A stretch of DNA of 35,138 bases from Flavobacteriales bacterium TMED123 (GTDB lineage Bacteria > Bacteroidota > Bacteroidia > Flavobacteriales > BACL11): positions 1-35,138 of the forward strand of contig NHFY01000016.1 in the NCBI GenBank assembly GCA_002170165.1, written 5' to 3'. Positions 7,908 to 15,969 of this stretch are shown piece after piece. Numbering within the stretch: the stretch's first letter is position 1; the number at the start of each line of letters is the position of its first letter. The notes under the pieces are model-generated. The model was not told where the DNA came from, did not search any database, and worked only from the letters and a program-made list of their open reading frames with translations. Position numbers and translations under genes: made by a program.

Positions 7908-9176
7908 TTAAGAAATCCTCAGAAACTTACCTTTGTTGTAAATAGCTAGTGCTTTTCCTTTTAGTTTTTCTCCAATAAAAGGTGTATTTGCAGATTTTGA
8001 TAAAATATCCTTTTTACTAATTCTCCATTCTATTTCAGGGTCAAAAAGTGTAAGGTTAGCTGCTATTCCTCCCTCAATTTTTATATCTCCTGTTTTTAAT
8101 ATTTTCCTAGGGTTTATAGCAATTTTTTCTATTATTTCTGTCAAGCTTAAATAATTCCTTAGATGCTTACTTATCAATCCAAATGCAGTTTCTAAACCTA
8201 TAATACCAAAAGCTGCATTATCAAATTCTGTTTTTTTGTTTTCCTCATCTTCAGGGCTATGATCAGTGCATATTACATCTATCGTTCCATCTTTCAATCC
8301 TTTTATTAGCGCAATACAATCTTTTTTGCTTCTTAGAGGGGGAAGAGTTTTGTACCTAGTGTCAAAGTGCATGATTTGTTCGTCAGTCAGTATTAAATTA
8401 TGTAAACAAACATCTGCAGAAATTTGTAATCCTTTCTTTTTAGCTTTTTTAACCTTAGACACACTATCTTTAGTAGAAAGGTAACACAAGTGTATTTTTC
8501 CTCCTGTATAATTACAAAGAGAGATGTCTCTGTCAACCATCATTCCTTCTGCTGTTGCTGGCATTCCGTTCAAGCCTAAGGCAGTACTTATTTTTCCTTC
8601 ATTTATTTGTCCTCTATTTGAGATGCTTGTATCATTCGGATAATTCATAATCAATCCCTCAAAATCCTTGGCGTAGAGTAGGGCATTTTTCATTACTGCA
8701 TTGCTTTGTAGTGAGTTTTTATCATCCGTAAATGCAAGGGCACCTGCATTTTTCAAATCGTACATTTCCACCATTTCTTTTCCTTGCATTGATTTACTTA
8801 GGCTTGCAGCCACATAGGCAGACACTATATTGTTTTTCGCCTTACTTTGTATGTATTCTACTTGCGCATTATTATCGGTTATCGGCATGGTATTCGGCAT
8901 AAGTAATACGCTAGTAAATCCTCCACTAGCAGCCGAATCACATCCAGAGTTAATATTTTCCTTATATTCAAATCCTGGATCCCTAAAATTAGCATGCATA
9001 TCGAACCAACCTAAGGATAGGTGTAAATTTTTAGCTGTAAAGGATTTTGTTTTTCCAGCAGTTATTTTTGCTGCAATCTTTTTGATTTTTCCATTTTCAA
9101 TAAGAATGTCTCTTGTTTTCTTGTGGTGCTTTCCCTTAGGGTCAATCACTTTTGCTGACTTAATGAGAATATTCAT
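7908..9176 (-). CDS. Dihydroorotase homologue with degenerate metal site (pyrC-like)
   Basis: A 422-residue amidohydrolase-superfamily protein that aligns by eye along its length with class I dihydroorotases: F-R-D-P-G-F-E (64-70), N-E-G-K-I-S, P-A-T-A-E, the P-P-L-R block near 279-282, and G-T-I-D-V-I-C-T-D-H. The usual HxH metal pair is H61-A-N63, the His of the usual H-x-E-D motif is Tyr179, and the His usually preceding V/I-S-T is Tyr232. Asp151/152 and Asp305 remain. With three His ligands lost, ordinary zinc-dependent dihydroorotase activity is doubtful. Non-catalytic PyrC' proteins are known in Pseudomonas, where they support aspartate transcarbamoylase, but no pyrB lies in this window. 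The start overlaps the end of the BatA-like gene by 4 nt, implying translational coupling. Confidence 0.85.
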   Translation of the reverse strand: MNILIKSAKVIDPKGKHHKKTRDILIENGKIKKIAAKITAGKTKSFTAKNLHLSLGWFDMHANFRDPGFEYKENINSGCDSAASGGFTSVLLMPNTMPITDNNAQVEYIQSKAKNNIVSAYVAASLSKSMQGKEMVEMYDLKNAGALAFTDDKNSLQSNAVMKNALLYAKDFEGLIMNYPNDTSISNRGQINEGKISTALGLNGMPATAEGMMVDRDISLCNYTGGKIHLCYLSTKDSVSKVKKAKKKGLQISADVCLHNLILTDEQIMHFDTRYKTLPPLRSKKDCIALIKGLKDGTIDVICTDHSPEDEENKKTEFDNAAFGIIGLETAFGLISKHLRNYLSLTEIIEKIAINPRKILKTGDIKIEGGIAANLTLFDPEIEWRISKKDILSKSANTPFIGEKLKGKALAIYNKGKFLRIS

Positions 9177-11200
9177 GACTTTAAATATTTAATGAGTAAA
9201 GTTTCAATGAGGAAAAAAAGTAAGCTCAATACAATAAAAAGTTTCCAGTAGCTTTTTCCTAAGCTAAGCTGCTGTACAATATCTACTCTCTGCTGATTTA
9301 CTTTTTTATTTATTGTTATATTATTAATATTTTTTCTATTCAAAATTTCTTCTACCTCATTTATGCTGTATAGGCTTGGGTCCGATTCAGCTTTCTTATA
9401 ATTAAAAGCAACTACATCTTTGATTTCATTATTTGCAGTGAGCTTGTAATTTCCTGCCTCTTTCAACTGATCGTGCAAGTACAATTTTCTTTTCCCTGCT
9501 ACATATTTTTCTGTTGGTATAATATCAAACTTTTCTGACTGCAAATGATATATGTGTTCTCTACTTACTTTAGCAGGAGCATCAAAATATTGTTTTTTAC
9601 CAATTCTATAAAATAAGGCTGATTTTTTAGTGCTCATCAGTGCCATATTGTACATTACAGGCACAAAAAGCGCATGATTGCTAAAATTACTACTCTCTTT
9701 ATTCAGTGGAGAAGTAAAAAGGTAAATGTTAGCCCCATTATAATTGTAATTGCTTAGAAAATCATTTCCCATCTCAAGAGAGAAGATAGCTTGATTATTG
9801 GTATTGTATTTGCTTGAAATTTTATAATGTTTACTTACAATTGGTAGGTTTAATTTATCCTCTTGCTTTTCAAAAACTCCATCAAATATTTTATGCTTGT
9901 AGGCAATTTTATTTACCTTTTGGCGAGCAGTATCCATGCTTTGATACTCATCAATTTTCAGCAGATTACATAGTTGTTTGTAATCAGCTTGGCTCATCTC
10001 ATTATTTGGAAAAATTGCGATACTTCCTCCTTCTTTTACAAATGTTTCAATTGTTTGCAATAGTCCAGAAGAAATATTGCTAAGCCCATCTAAAATTAGA
10101 AGCTGCTGATTTTTAATTGCCTCATATTTTATTTGCTCAAAATTTACGGACTCAAAGCTAAATGCATCATCATTTTTATATAATGTTTGTATAGCAAAGT
10201 TGGGTTTCTGATTGTAAATGGATAGTACCTTTATTTTGTCTAAAATTTTAAAGGAGAAATAAAAATTATCATCAAATGATATAGGGTAATCCTGTAAAGA
10301 AATTTCACATACTTTAAATCCGGAAGTTGAAGGGGTAAACTTGAAAGCAATTTCTATACTTTCATTTGGCAAGATGCTAAAATTACTTATTGCTTTTTGC
10401 TGACTGTTCACATGCAAAAATGCGGGAATATTATTTAGCTCAACATCGGATCTATTGGTCAATCTAGCTAAAATTTCAATGGGTTTTCCCTGTTGAATAA
10501 TTGGGCTATTGGTCCAGCAGCTATCAATGTACAAATTATTGTTAGCTGCACTACTTAAAGGGATAATCAGCGCATTAAAATTGGAGTCCAAAAGCGCTAA
10601 ATCTTCAATATTAAGGGTGCTTTTTTGCATATCAGTAAGCAGATAAAGTTGAGCCTGCTCATTAGTTAAACTTTGTAAACGACTATAAATGGACGAAAAA
10701 CTTCTATGGTCAGCTGATATTTTGATGTTTTGCAAAACTTTTGGAAATTCTACTCCACTAAATGCACGATTATGCTTGGCAGAAAAGTCATTTGTTATGA
10801 GATAGAAATTACTCTCTTTATTGTGTTGTTGAAAAATTTCCTCTGCTTTGCTTTTAGCTATATCAATGAGCACACCATCTTCTGATACGCTTTCCATACT
10901 AAAAGAATTGTCAATGTAAAAGAAAATATTATTAGCAATGGATTTTTGTGTTTTTTGTACAGGTAAATAAGGCTTTGAAAATGCAAAAACTAGAGCTGCA
11001 ATAGCCAATATTCGGCTTAATAGTATAAGTATGTTTTTTAATCTGGAACGAGAGCGCTTTGCTTTTTTGATTTCCCTCAAAAAACGCACACTACTAAAAC
11101 GAACAGTTTTGTATTTTCTAAGATTAAAAAGATGGATAATAATGGGGATTGCTATTGCAAAAAGTGCATAAAGCAGTTGTGGGTTTTGATATCTCATCAA
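9173..11200 (-). CDS. BatA-domain / von Willebrand A membrane protein
   Basis: A 675-residue membrane protein. The N terminus has the typical BatA arrangement: a first transmembrane helix (about 8-25), the H-L-F-N-L-R-K-Y-K motif just after it, and a second helix (about 55-77). A vWA-like region follows, with a MIDAS-type D-N-S-F-S near residue 93. The middle is periplasmic beta-rich sequence that may include a glutamine-amidotransferase-like fold, and a final helix (about 648-670) anchors the C terminus. Family knowledge: Bat proteins are linked to aerotolerance and envelope functions in Bacteroidota, but the precise role of this stand-alone type is unknown. Its last 4 nt overlap the dihydroorotase homologue, and it starts 40 nt after lolD-like ends. 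Met1 and Met2 are adjacent, so the start is uncertain by one codon. Confidence 0.82.
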   Translation of the reverse strand: MMRYQNPQLLYALFAIAIPIIIHLFNLRKYKTVRFSSVRFLREIKKAKRSRSRLKNILILLSRILAIAALVFAFSKPYLPVQKTQKSIANNIFFYIDNSFSMESVSEDGVLIDIAKSKAEEIFQQHNKESNFYLITNDFSAKHNRAFSGVEFPKVLQNIKISADHRSFSSIYSRLQSLTNEQAQLYLLTDMQKSTLNIEDLALLDSNFNALIIPLSSAANNNLYIDSCWTNSPIIQQGKPIEILARLTNRSDVELNNIPAFLHVNSQQKAISNFSILPNESIEIAFKFTPSTSGFKVCEISLQDYPISFDDNFYFSFKILDKIKVLSIYNQKPNFAIQTLYKNDDAFSFESVNFEQIKYEAIKNQQLLILDGLSNISSGLLQTIETFVKEGGSIAIFPNNEMSQADYKQLCNLLKIDEYQSMDTARQKVNKIAYKHKIFDGVFEKQEDKLNLPIVSKHYKISSKYNTNNQAIFSLEMGNDFLSNYNYNGANIYLFTSPLNKESSNFSNHALFVPVMYNMALMSTKKSALFYRIGKKQYFDAPAKVSREHIYHLQSEKFDIIPTEKYVAGKRKLYLHDQLKEAGNYKLTANNEIKDVVAFNYKKAESDPSLYSINEVEEILNRKNINNITINKKVNQQRVDIVQQLSLGKSYWKLFIVLSLLFFLIETLLIKYLKS

Positions 11201-11204
11201 AGTA

Positions 11205-11212
11205 CAAAGATA
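11205..11212 (-). promoter_or_regulatory. -7-like element immediately upstream of the BatA-like gene
   Basis: TATCTTTG on the minus strand matches TAnnTTTG exactly and ends 4 nt before the ATG at 11200. If active, transcription would begin at or near the start codon, giving a nearly leaderless mRNA. No -33 box is evident at the expected spacing, and read-through from the upstream genes is likely, so this is tentative. Confidence 0.35.
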
Positions 11213-11240
11213 CGCTTTTACACAAAGCTGAGTACTTTTT

Positions 11241-11894
11241 CTAACTATTTAATTTTCCGTCTATAATTTCAACTTTTCTGTTAGCTATATTTGCTAATGC
11301 TGCATTATGAGTAACCGCCACTATTGTTTGTCCTTTTTCCTTGTTTAGTTTAACCAGGAGTTCGTGTAATTCTGCCGCATTTTTTGAATCTAAATTTCCA
11401 GAAGGCTCATCTGCTAAAATTACAGCAGGACGGTTTATAAGGGCACGAGCTACAGCCACTCTTTGCTGCTCACCACCAGAAAGTTCGTTTGGTTTATGAT
11501 GAAGGCGGTTTTCTAATCGCAACATTTTTAGTAGTTCGGTTGCATATTTTTCTGCACTTTTTTTATTTTTTCCAGCAATGAATGCGGGTAAACAGACATT
11601 CTCTAAGGAGGAAAATTCAGCCAATAGATTATGAAACTGAAATACAAATCCTATTTTTTGATTTCTAAAAATAGCCAATTCTTTTTCGCTTAGTTGTTGC
11701 ACTGATTTTCCTTCAACAACAATATCACCACTATCAGATTTTTCTAGTGTACCAAGCAATTGCAGAAGAGTAGTTTTTCCACTTCCAGAAGCACCCACAA
11801 TACTAACAAATTCTCCTTTTTCAATTTCTAAATCGAGTCCTTTTAGCACTTGCAGATTTCCGTAAGAAAAATGTATATTTTTAGCTTTTATCAT
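11241..11894 (-). CDS. LolD-like ABC transporter ATP-binding protein
   Basis: A 217-residue ATPase of the MacB/LolD/FtsE type. Walker A is G-A-S-G-S-G-K-T-T (34-42), the Q-loop is in F-V-F-Q-F (83-87), the ABC signature is L-S-G-G-E-Q-Q (138-144), Walker B with catalytic Glu is [12 protein letters not shown] (158-169), and a switch His occurs in V-T-H. Length and motifs match LolD, the ATPase of lipoprotein release, but related ATPases drive macrolide and peptide exporters, and no permease gene is adjacent. The LolD call is therefore by subfamily resemblance only. The start codon overlaps the DUF5916 stop (shared ATGA, 11891-11894), indicating coupled translation. Confidence 0.85.
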   Translation of the reverse strand: MIKAKNIHFSYGNLQVLKGLDLEIEKGEFVSIVGASGSGKTTLLQLLGTLEKSDSGDIVVEGKSVQQLSEKELAIFRNQKIGFVFQFHNLLAEFSSLENVCLPAFIAGKNKKSAEKYATELLKMLRLENRLHHKPNELSGGEQQRVAVARALINRPAVILADEPSGNLDSKNAAELHELLVKLNKEKGQTIVAVTHNAALANIANRKVEIIDGKLNS

Positions 11895-14176
11895 TTAGTG
11901 AGGTAAAGATAATCTAAATAATAAACTACTTTTAAGGAAATACTATTTTGTTGCAACAAGCTAAATGATTCCTCTATATTATCTCTCCAATGATTAATTA
12001 AAACATTGTCCTCATTTTCTATTGCATTTTTCCAAACCAAAGAAAGCTGAGATCCAGGTGCAAACCACCAATTAAAGGCAATATCTGAAGTCCAAGTGGT
12101 GTAATTGATATCTTCATTTCTAGTATAGTCAGTTGTTTGCAAATAACCATCATTTTGTAAATTTTTAAATTCCAAATTCTTTACTTGATCAAGATGATAG
12201 CGTAATTTCACAGAAAAATCCATTTTATTATTCAAAATATAAGAAGCGTTAAGTACATTGGTAATCATATATGTGTTTCTTATAGCAAAAACAGGATTGT
12301 TCAAGCTATCGGTAGCAGCAAAACCAACATCATTAAATTTATCTTTTACTGAAAGCACATAACTCATTGAAGCTCTATCATTAAATCTAATTCTTGGAGA
12401 AATTCTTACTCTATATTCGTTTCCTGAATACAGCGGCTTGAAAGTAGCGCCACATCCAAAATCTACGGCAAATCTATTTCTATAGTCACTTGACATATAG
12501 GTGCTAAAACGTATAGCTTTAGATCTTTTTAAAGGACTTTTATAATCATTTGTTCTTGCTTCATAATAATCATACTGTTCATAAGGATTTCCAACAATTT
12601 TTGCCATTATGAATAAATAGTTTTTAAGCATATATTTAGCTTCTGCTTCAATTTCTAAGTTGACAAATTTATTGTCCGTAAATAATGTGTTGTGCTTAAT
12701 AAAAAGATAGTGCTCTGAAAAAATAAATTTTTTATTTGCATTTAATTGCTCATATCCAATATTTAATCCATTAGTTATTTCATTATTTGAATATAAAAAT
12801 CCTAAATCATTTGGGTTGTATTTATCATCTTCAAAAATTGAATACAATTCATATCTGTAATTTCCACTATTTTTAGCAGCTTTTAACATTCCAGAAAAAC
12901 CGACATTAGTGCTATTTGTAAAAAACTCTTGACTCATTTTAAGATTTGCGTCATAGACATGTGTATTTTTTTTATTGTTTAATCTTGTAAATATACCTGT
13001 CACATTTGCATCTTTTTCGTCATTTGTATTAATTACATTTGTATTCATTAAGCTTACTGAAGAGCTGTTGTCCAAAGCTTTATCTATAATAAATACATTG
13101 TAGTTTGTTAATGGGTTATCATTAGTTTTATTTGTTATAGCATTTAATGCAGCAACTCCTAAACCATTTTTAGTTCTTCCTGTAACTTTAGAAGCATTTA
13201 ATAGATCATCTTGTAATCTTCTACTATAAAACATTTCTCCTCCTTTATTAAATAATTCAATTCCCTCATTAAAAAATTGACGCTTTTCTTCATATTTAAC
13301 TTCAAAAGGAGATAGGTTTAACACCATTGCATCTGAAGACACTTGACCAAAATCTGGAATTAACGTCATGTCTAATGTAAAACTTTCATTTAAACCATAT
13401 TTTAAATCCATACCATAGTTATATGGAAAATGAGTCTCGTTATCATAAGAGTCCATATAAATAGAACTATACGGCATAAATGACAATCTGATTGGGCTTT
13501 CAACATATTTAACTCCATCTAAAAGTCCAGATTGTAAGGCGTAATTTTCAAACTTTAGATCAATTGGATTCCAAGAATACTCCTCTCTATATCTTCGTAT
13601 ATTTCTGAACATATTTAAAGCCCAAGGTCTGTCTAAATCTGGAAATCTTATTTGAGAAAGAGGTATTGCAATTTCTACTGACCATCCTTTGTCAAAAATA
13701 TCAACAGCAGATCTCCAAACTGCATTCCATGATTTATCACCACCATTTTTTGACATTTTTTTGTCTATTTGTACTCCTGAAGCAGTGACAGTAAAATTAT
13801 ACTCAACTTGAGTATTATTAAAAGGGTCTAGTACAATTGTAAATCTATCATTGTTTTTGTTATCATCATCTCTTTTACAAAGCTCTTTCAAAATACTATC
13901 AGGAGCAATATCATACATTATTGCAGCAAAATATAAGTTTTGATTATCATAGCAAATTTTTACTTTTGTTTTATGCGTAGAGCGCTCTAATAAACCATTA
14001 TTGGGTTTAAATTGAGTGAAATTATTTGCAACATTAATATTTTTCCATATGGGTTCATTTATCACTCCATCAATTTTTGGTTTATCAGTAGTCTTTGTAA
14101 TGAAGTAGATTTTTTTTTCTGCAAATTGAGAAAGTGATAGAAAAGGAACTAAGAGTAAGAAAAGTATAATTCTCAT
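11891..14176 (-). CDS. DUF5916 protein: CBM9-like domain plus outer-membrane barrel
   Basis: The open frame extends upstream to 14206, but I choose the internal ATG at 14176 (761 residues) because it begins a proper signal peptide ([17 protein letters not shown]), and because a -7 promoter element at 14194-14201 would lie inside the longer version. Residues about 25-205 resemble a family 9 carbohydrate-binding-like sandwich ([12 protein letters not shown]). The remaining about 550 residues are beta-barrel-like with many aromatic strand ends, as in DUF5916 proteins of Bacteroidota. The function of the family is not established; an outer-membrane surface role is inferred. It heads the leftward run of four genes and overlaps the LolD-like gene by 4 nt. 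Confidence 0.82.
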   Translation of the reverse strand: MRIILFLLLVPFLSLSQFAEKKIYFITKTTDKPKIDGVINEPIWKNINVANNFTQFKPNNGLLERSTHKTKVKICYDNQNLYFAAIMYDIAPDSILKELCKRDDDNKNNDRFTIVLDPFNNTQVEYNFTVTASGVQIDKKMSKNGGDKSWNAVWRSAVDIFDKGWSVEIAIPLSQIRFPDLDRPWALNMFRNIRRYREEYSWNPIDLKFENYALQSGLLDGVKYVESPIRLSFMPYSSIYMDSYDNETHFPYNYGMDLKYGLNESFTLDMTLIPDFGQVSSDAMVLNLSPFEVKYEEKRQFFNEGIELFNKGGEMFYSRRLQDDLLNASKVTGRTKNGLGVAALNAITNKTNDNPLTNYNVFIIDKALDNSSSVSLMNTNVINTNDEKDANVTGIFTRLNNKKNTHVYDANLKMSQEFFTNSTNVGFSGMLKAAKNSGNYRYELYSIFEDDKYNPNDLGFLYSNNEITNGLNIGYEQLNANKKFIFSEHYLFIKHNTLFTDNKFVNLEIEAEAKYMLKNYLFIMAKIVGNPYEQYDYYEARTNDYKSPLKRSKAIRFSTYMSSDYRNRFAVDFGCGATFKPLYSGNEYRVRISPRIRFNDRASMSYVLSVKDKFNDVGFAATDSLNNPVFAIRNTYMITNVLNASYILNNKMDFSVKLRYHLDQVKNLEFKNLQNDGYLQTTDYTRNEDINYTTWTSDIAFNWWFAPGSQLSLVWKNAIENEDNVLINHWRDNIEESFSLLQQNSISLKVVYYLDYLYLTK

Positions 14177-14193
14177 GTTTGAAAAAATAATTG

Positions 14194-14201
14194 CAAAAAT
14201 A
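14194..14201 (-). promoter_or_regulatory. -7 promoter element for the DUF5916 gene
   Basis: TATTTTTG on the minus strand is an exact TAnnTTTG match, 17 nt upstream of the ATG at 14176. No clear -33 box is seen. It lies in the divergent region shared with sucC. Confidence 0.5.
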
Positions 14202-14210
14202 GACAATAGA

Positions 14211-14240
14211 TTGTTGTATTTAAAATCAATCCTATATTTT
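14211..14240 (+). promoter_or_regulatory. Possible promoter for sucC
   Basis: TTG (14211-14213) is followed after 19 nt by TATATTTT (14233-14240), one base from the TAnnTTTG consensus, with the sucC ATG 20 nt further on. Confidence 0.4.
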
Positions 14241-14260
14241 TACATCTTTAAAATTTACAT

Positions 14261-15451
14261 ATGAATTTACACGAATATCAAGGTAAGGAGTTGCTCTCAA
14301 GTTTTGGAGTAAGAATACAAAGAGGAATAGTAGCTACTACTGCAGAAGAAGCAGTAGCTGCTGCTGAGAAATTAGCTGCAGAAACAGGAACAAACTGGTG
14401 GGTAGTAAAAGCACAAGTGCATGCAGGAGGCAGAGGTAAAGGTGGTGGTGTAAAATTGGCTAAATCCATTGAGGAAGTAAGGTCAATTGCTAACGATATT
14501 TTAGGTATGCAGTTGATTACTCCTCAAACTTCAGCAGCCGGAAAAACCGTACATCAAGTACTGATTGCAGAAGATGTTTATTATCAAGGTGAAAGCGAAA
14601 CTTCTGAATTTTACATGTCTGTATTATTGAATCGTTCAATTGGTAGAAATATGATTATGTATTCTACAGAAGGAGGAATGGATATTGAAGCGGTTGCAGA
14701 GGAAACCCCCCACCTTATTTTTACTGAAGAAATTGACCCTAAAGTAGGTTTAACAGGATTTCAGTGCAGAAAAGTAGCATTTAATTTAGACCTAAATGGA
14801 ACGGCTTTCAAGGAAATGACAAAATTCGTTTATGCGCTATACACAGCATATGAAAAAACAGATTCTTCCCTTTTTGAAATCAATCCAGTTTTGAAAACAT
14901 CAGACGATAAAATAATGGCGGTAGATGCTAAAGTAACGCTTGATAATAATGCGTTATTTCGCCATAAAGATTATACAGCATTAAGGGACAAAAGAGAGGA
15001 AGATTCTACAGAAGTAGAAGCAGGAGAATACGGTTTAAATTTTGTAAAACTGGATGGTAATGTAGGCTGTATGGTAAATGGTGCGGGATTGGCCATGGCT
15101 ACTATGGATATCATCAAGCAAGCAGGAGGAAACCCAGCAAACTTTTTGGATGTAGGAGGTACAGCAGATGCTAAAAGGGTAGAGCAGGCATTCAGAATTA
15201 TTTTAAAAGATAAAAATGTTAAAGCACTACTTGTAAATATTTTTGGTGGAATAGTTAGATGTGATAGGGTGGCCCAAGGAATAGTTGATGCTTATAAAAA
15301 TATTGGTGATATCAATGTACCACTTATTGTTAGATTGCAGGGAACAAATGCTGAGAAAGCTAAAAAACTAATTGATGAAAGCGGGCTTAAAGTAGAGTCT
15401 GTTATTTTGTTGCAAGAAGCTGCTGATAGGGTAGCTGAGGTATTGGCTTAA
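14261..15451 (+). CDS. sucC: Succinyl-CoA synthetase (ADP-forming) beta subunit
   Basis: A 396-residue ATP-grasp protein. The N terminus M-N-L-H-E-Y-Q-G-K-E-L-L is a SucC hallmark, the nucleotide-binding ATP-grasp region includes V-K-A-Q-V-H-A-G-G-R-G-K-G-G-G-V (about 48-63), E-I-N-P-V (about 207-211) lies in the Mg-ATP site, and the C-terminal CoA-ligase domain has N-I-F-G-G-I-V-R-C-D (about 326-335). With SucD it converts succinyl-CoA, ADP and phosphate to succinate, CoA and ATP in the TCA cycle. Length is normal. The sucD partner is not in this window. It is transcribed divergently from the DUF5916 gene and is probably monocistronic. Confidence 0.96.
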   Translation: MNLHEYQGKELLSSFGVRIQRGIVATTAEEAVAAAEKLAAETGTNWWVVKAQVHAGGRGKGGGVKLAKSIEEVRSIANDILGMQLITPQTSAAGKTVHQVLIAEDVYYQGESETSEFYMSVLLNRSIGRNMIMYSTEGGMDIEAVAEETPHLIFTEEIDPKVGLTGFQCRKVAFNLDLNGTAFKEMTKFVYALYTAYEKTDSSLFEINPVLKTSDDKIMAVDAKVTLDNNALFRHKDYTALRDKREEDSTEVEAGEYGLNFVKLDGNVGCMVNGAGLAMATMDIIKQAGGNPANFLDVGGTADAKRVEQAFRIILKDKNVKALLVNIFGGIVRCDRVAQGIVDAYKNIGDINVPLIVRLQGTNAEKAKKLIDESGLKVESVILLQEAADRVAEVLA

Positions 15452-15536
15452 TATTGTATAGTTTTTAAAACTTATATCTAATATTATTGATTTCTAAATA
15501 ACAAACACTTCTACAATGTTTATTTTTAGAAGAATT

Positions 15537-15890
15537 ATGAAAGACAAGAAATTCGTCAAAAACGCGGAATATCCTGGAGGAAGTGAGGCGCTTAAGAAAT
15601 TTGTAAAGGAGAATCTATGCTATCCTAAGAAAGCGCTTTTACATAGGGTTGAAGGTAAAGTTTTTTTAAAATATCAAGTGAATGATAATGGAGATGTGCA
15701 TTCAATTGTAGTTGTGAATGGTATTGGTTATGGTTGTGATGAGGAGGCAAAGCGTATTGTAGGGCTTTTGAAATTTCCTGCGCAAATTAATAAAGGAGTA
15801 AGAATCAATACCAAGTTCAAAATAGCGATTTATTTTAATCTACCAAAAGCAAAAACAGTAAAAATTAATTATGTCTTAAAAAGATCTTGA
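15537..15890 (+). CDS. Stand-alone TonB C-terminal-like domain protein
   Basis: The frame opens at 15516 (M-F-I-F-R-R-I), but the ATG at 15537 gives a cleaner 117-residue protein beginning M-K-D-K-K. The sequence shows the TonB_C pattern used by Bacteroidota energy transducers: Y-P-G-G-S-E-A-L-K-K-F near the start, Y-P-K-K-A, then G-K-V-F-L-K-Y-Q-V-N-D-N-G-D-V with a later hydrophobic helix and strand (A-K-R-I-V-G-L-L-K-F-P-A). A true TonB has an N-terminal membrane anchor and Pro-rich spacer, but neither is present, and no signal peptide is seen. It may be a cytoplasmic or orphan domain, or the start of the real gene may be misjudged. It lies between sucC and the subtilase gene. Confidence 0.65.
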   Translation: MKDKKFVKNAEYPGGSEALKKFVKENLCYPKKALLHRVEGKVFLKYQVNDNGDVHSIVVVNGIGYGCDEEAKRIVGLLKFPAQINKGVRINTKFKIAIYFNLPKAKTVKINYVLKRS

Positions 15891-15906
15891 ACAAATAAGA
15901 TTTTTT
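15884..15906 (+). terminator. Weak hairpin followed by a T-tract
   Basis: ATCTT (15884-15888) pairs with AAGAT (15897-15901) and six T residues (15901-15906) follow, overlapping the stop of the TonB-domain gene. The stem has only 5 base pairs, so this is a weak candidate. Confidence 0.3.
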
Positions 15907-15949
15907 AAATAAATAGTACAAACTTTTATATTATTAGGCAAATCAGTTG

Positions 15950-15957
15950 TAAGTTTG
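15950..15957 (+). promoter_or_regulatory. -7 promoter element for the subtilase gene
   Basis: TAAGTTTG is an exact TAnnTTTG match, 12 nt upstream of the ATG at 15970. It overlaps the possible in-frame TTG start at 15955, which argues for the ATG. Confidence 0.5.
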
Positions 15958-15969
15958 CAAAAAAAAATA

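Noticed and set aside
8830-9192. A 120-codon plus-strand open frame opposite the dihydroorotase homologue start
   Set aside because: It is an antisense shadow; its hydrophobic stretches come from the complementary coding strand.
15955-15969. TTG at 15955 as the start of the subtilase
   Set aside because: It overlaps a -7 promoter element, and the ATG at 15970 begins a standard signal peptide.
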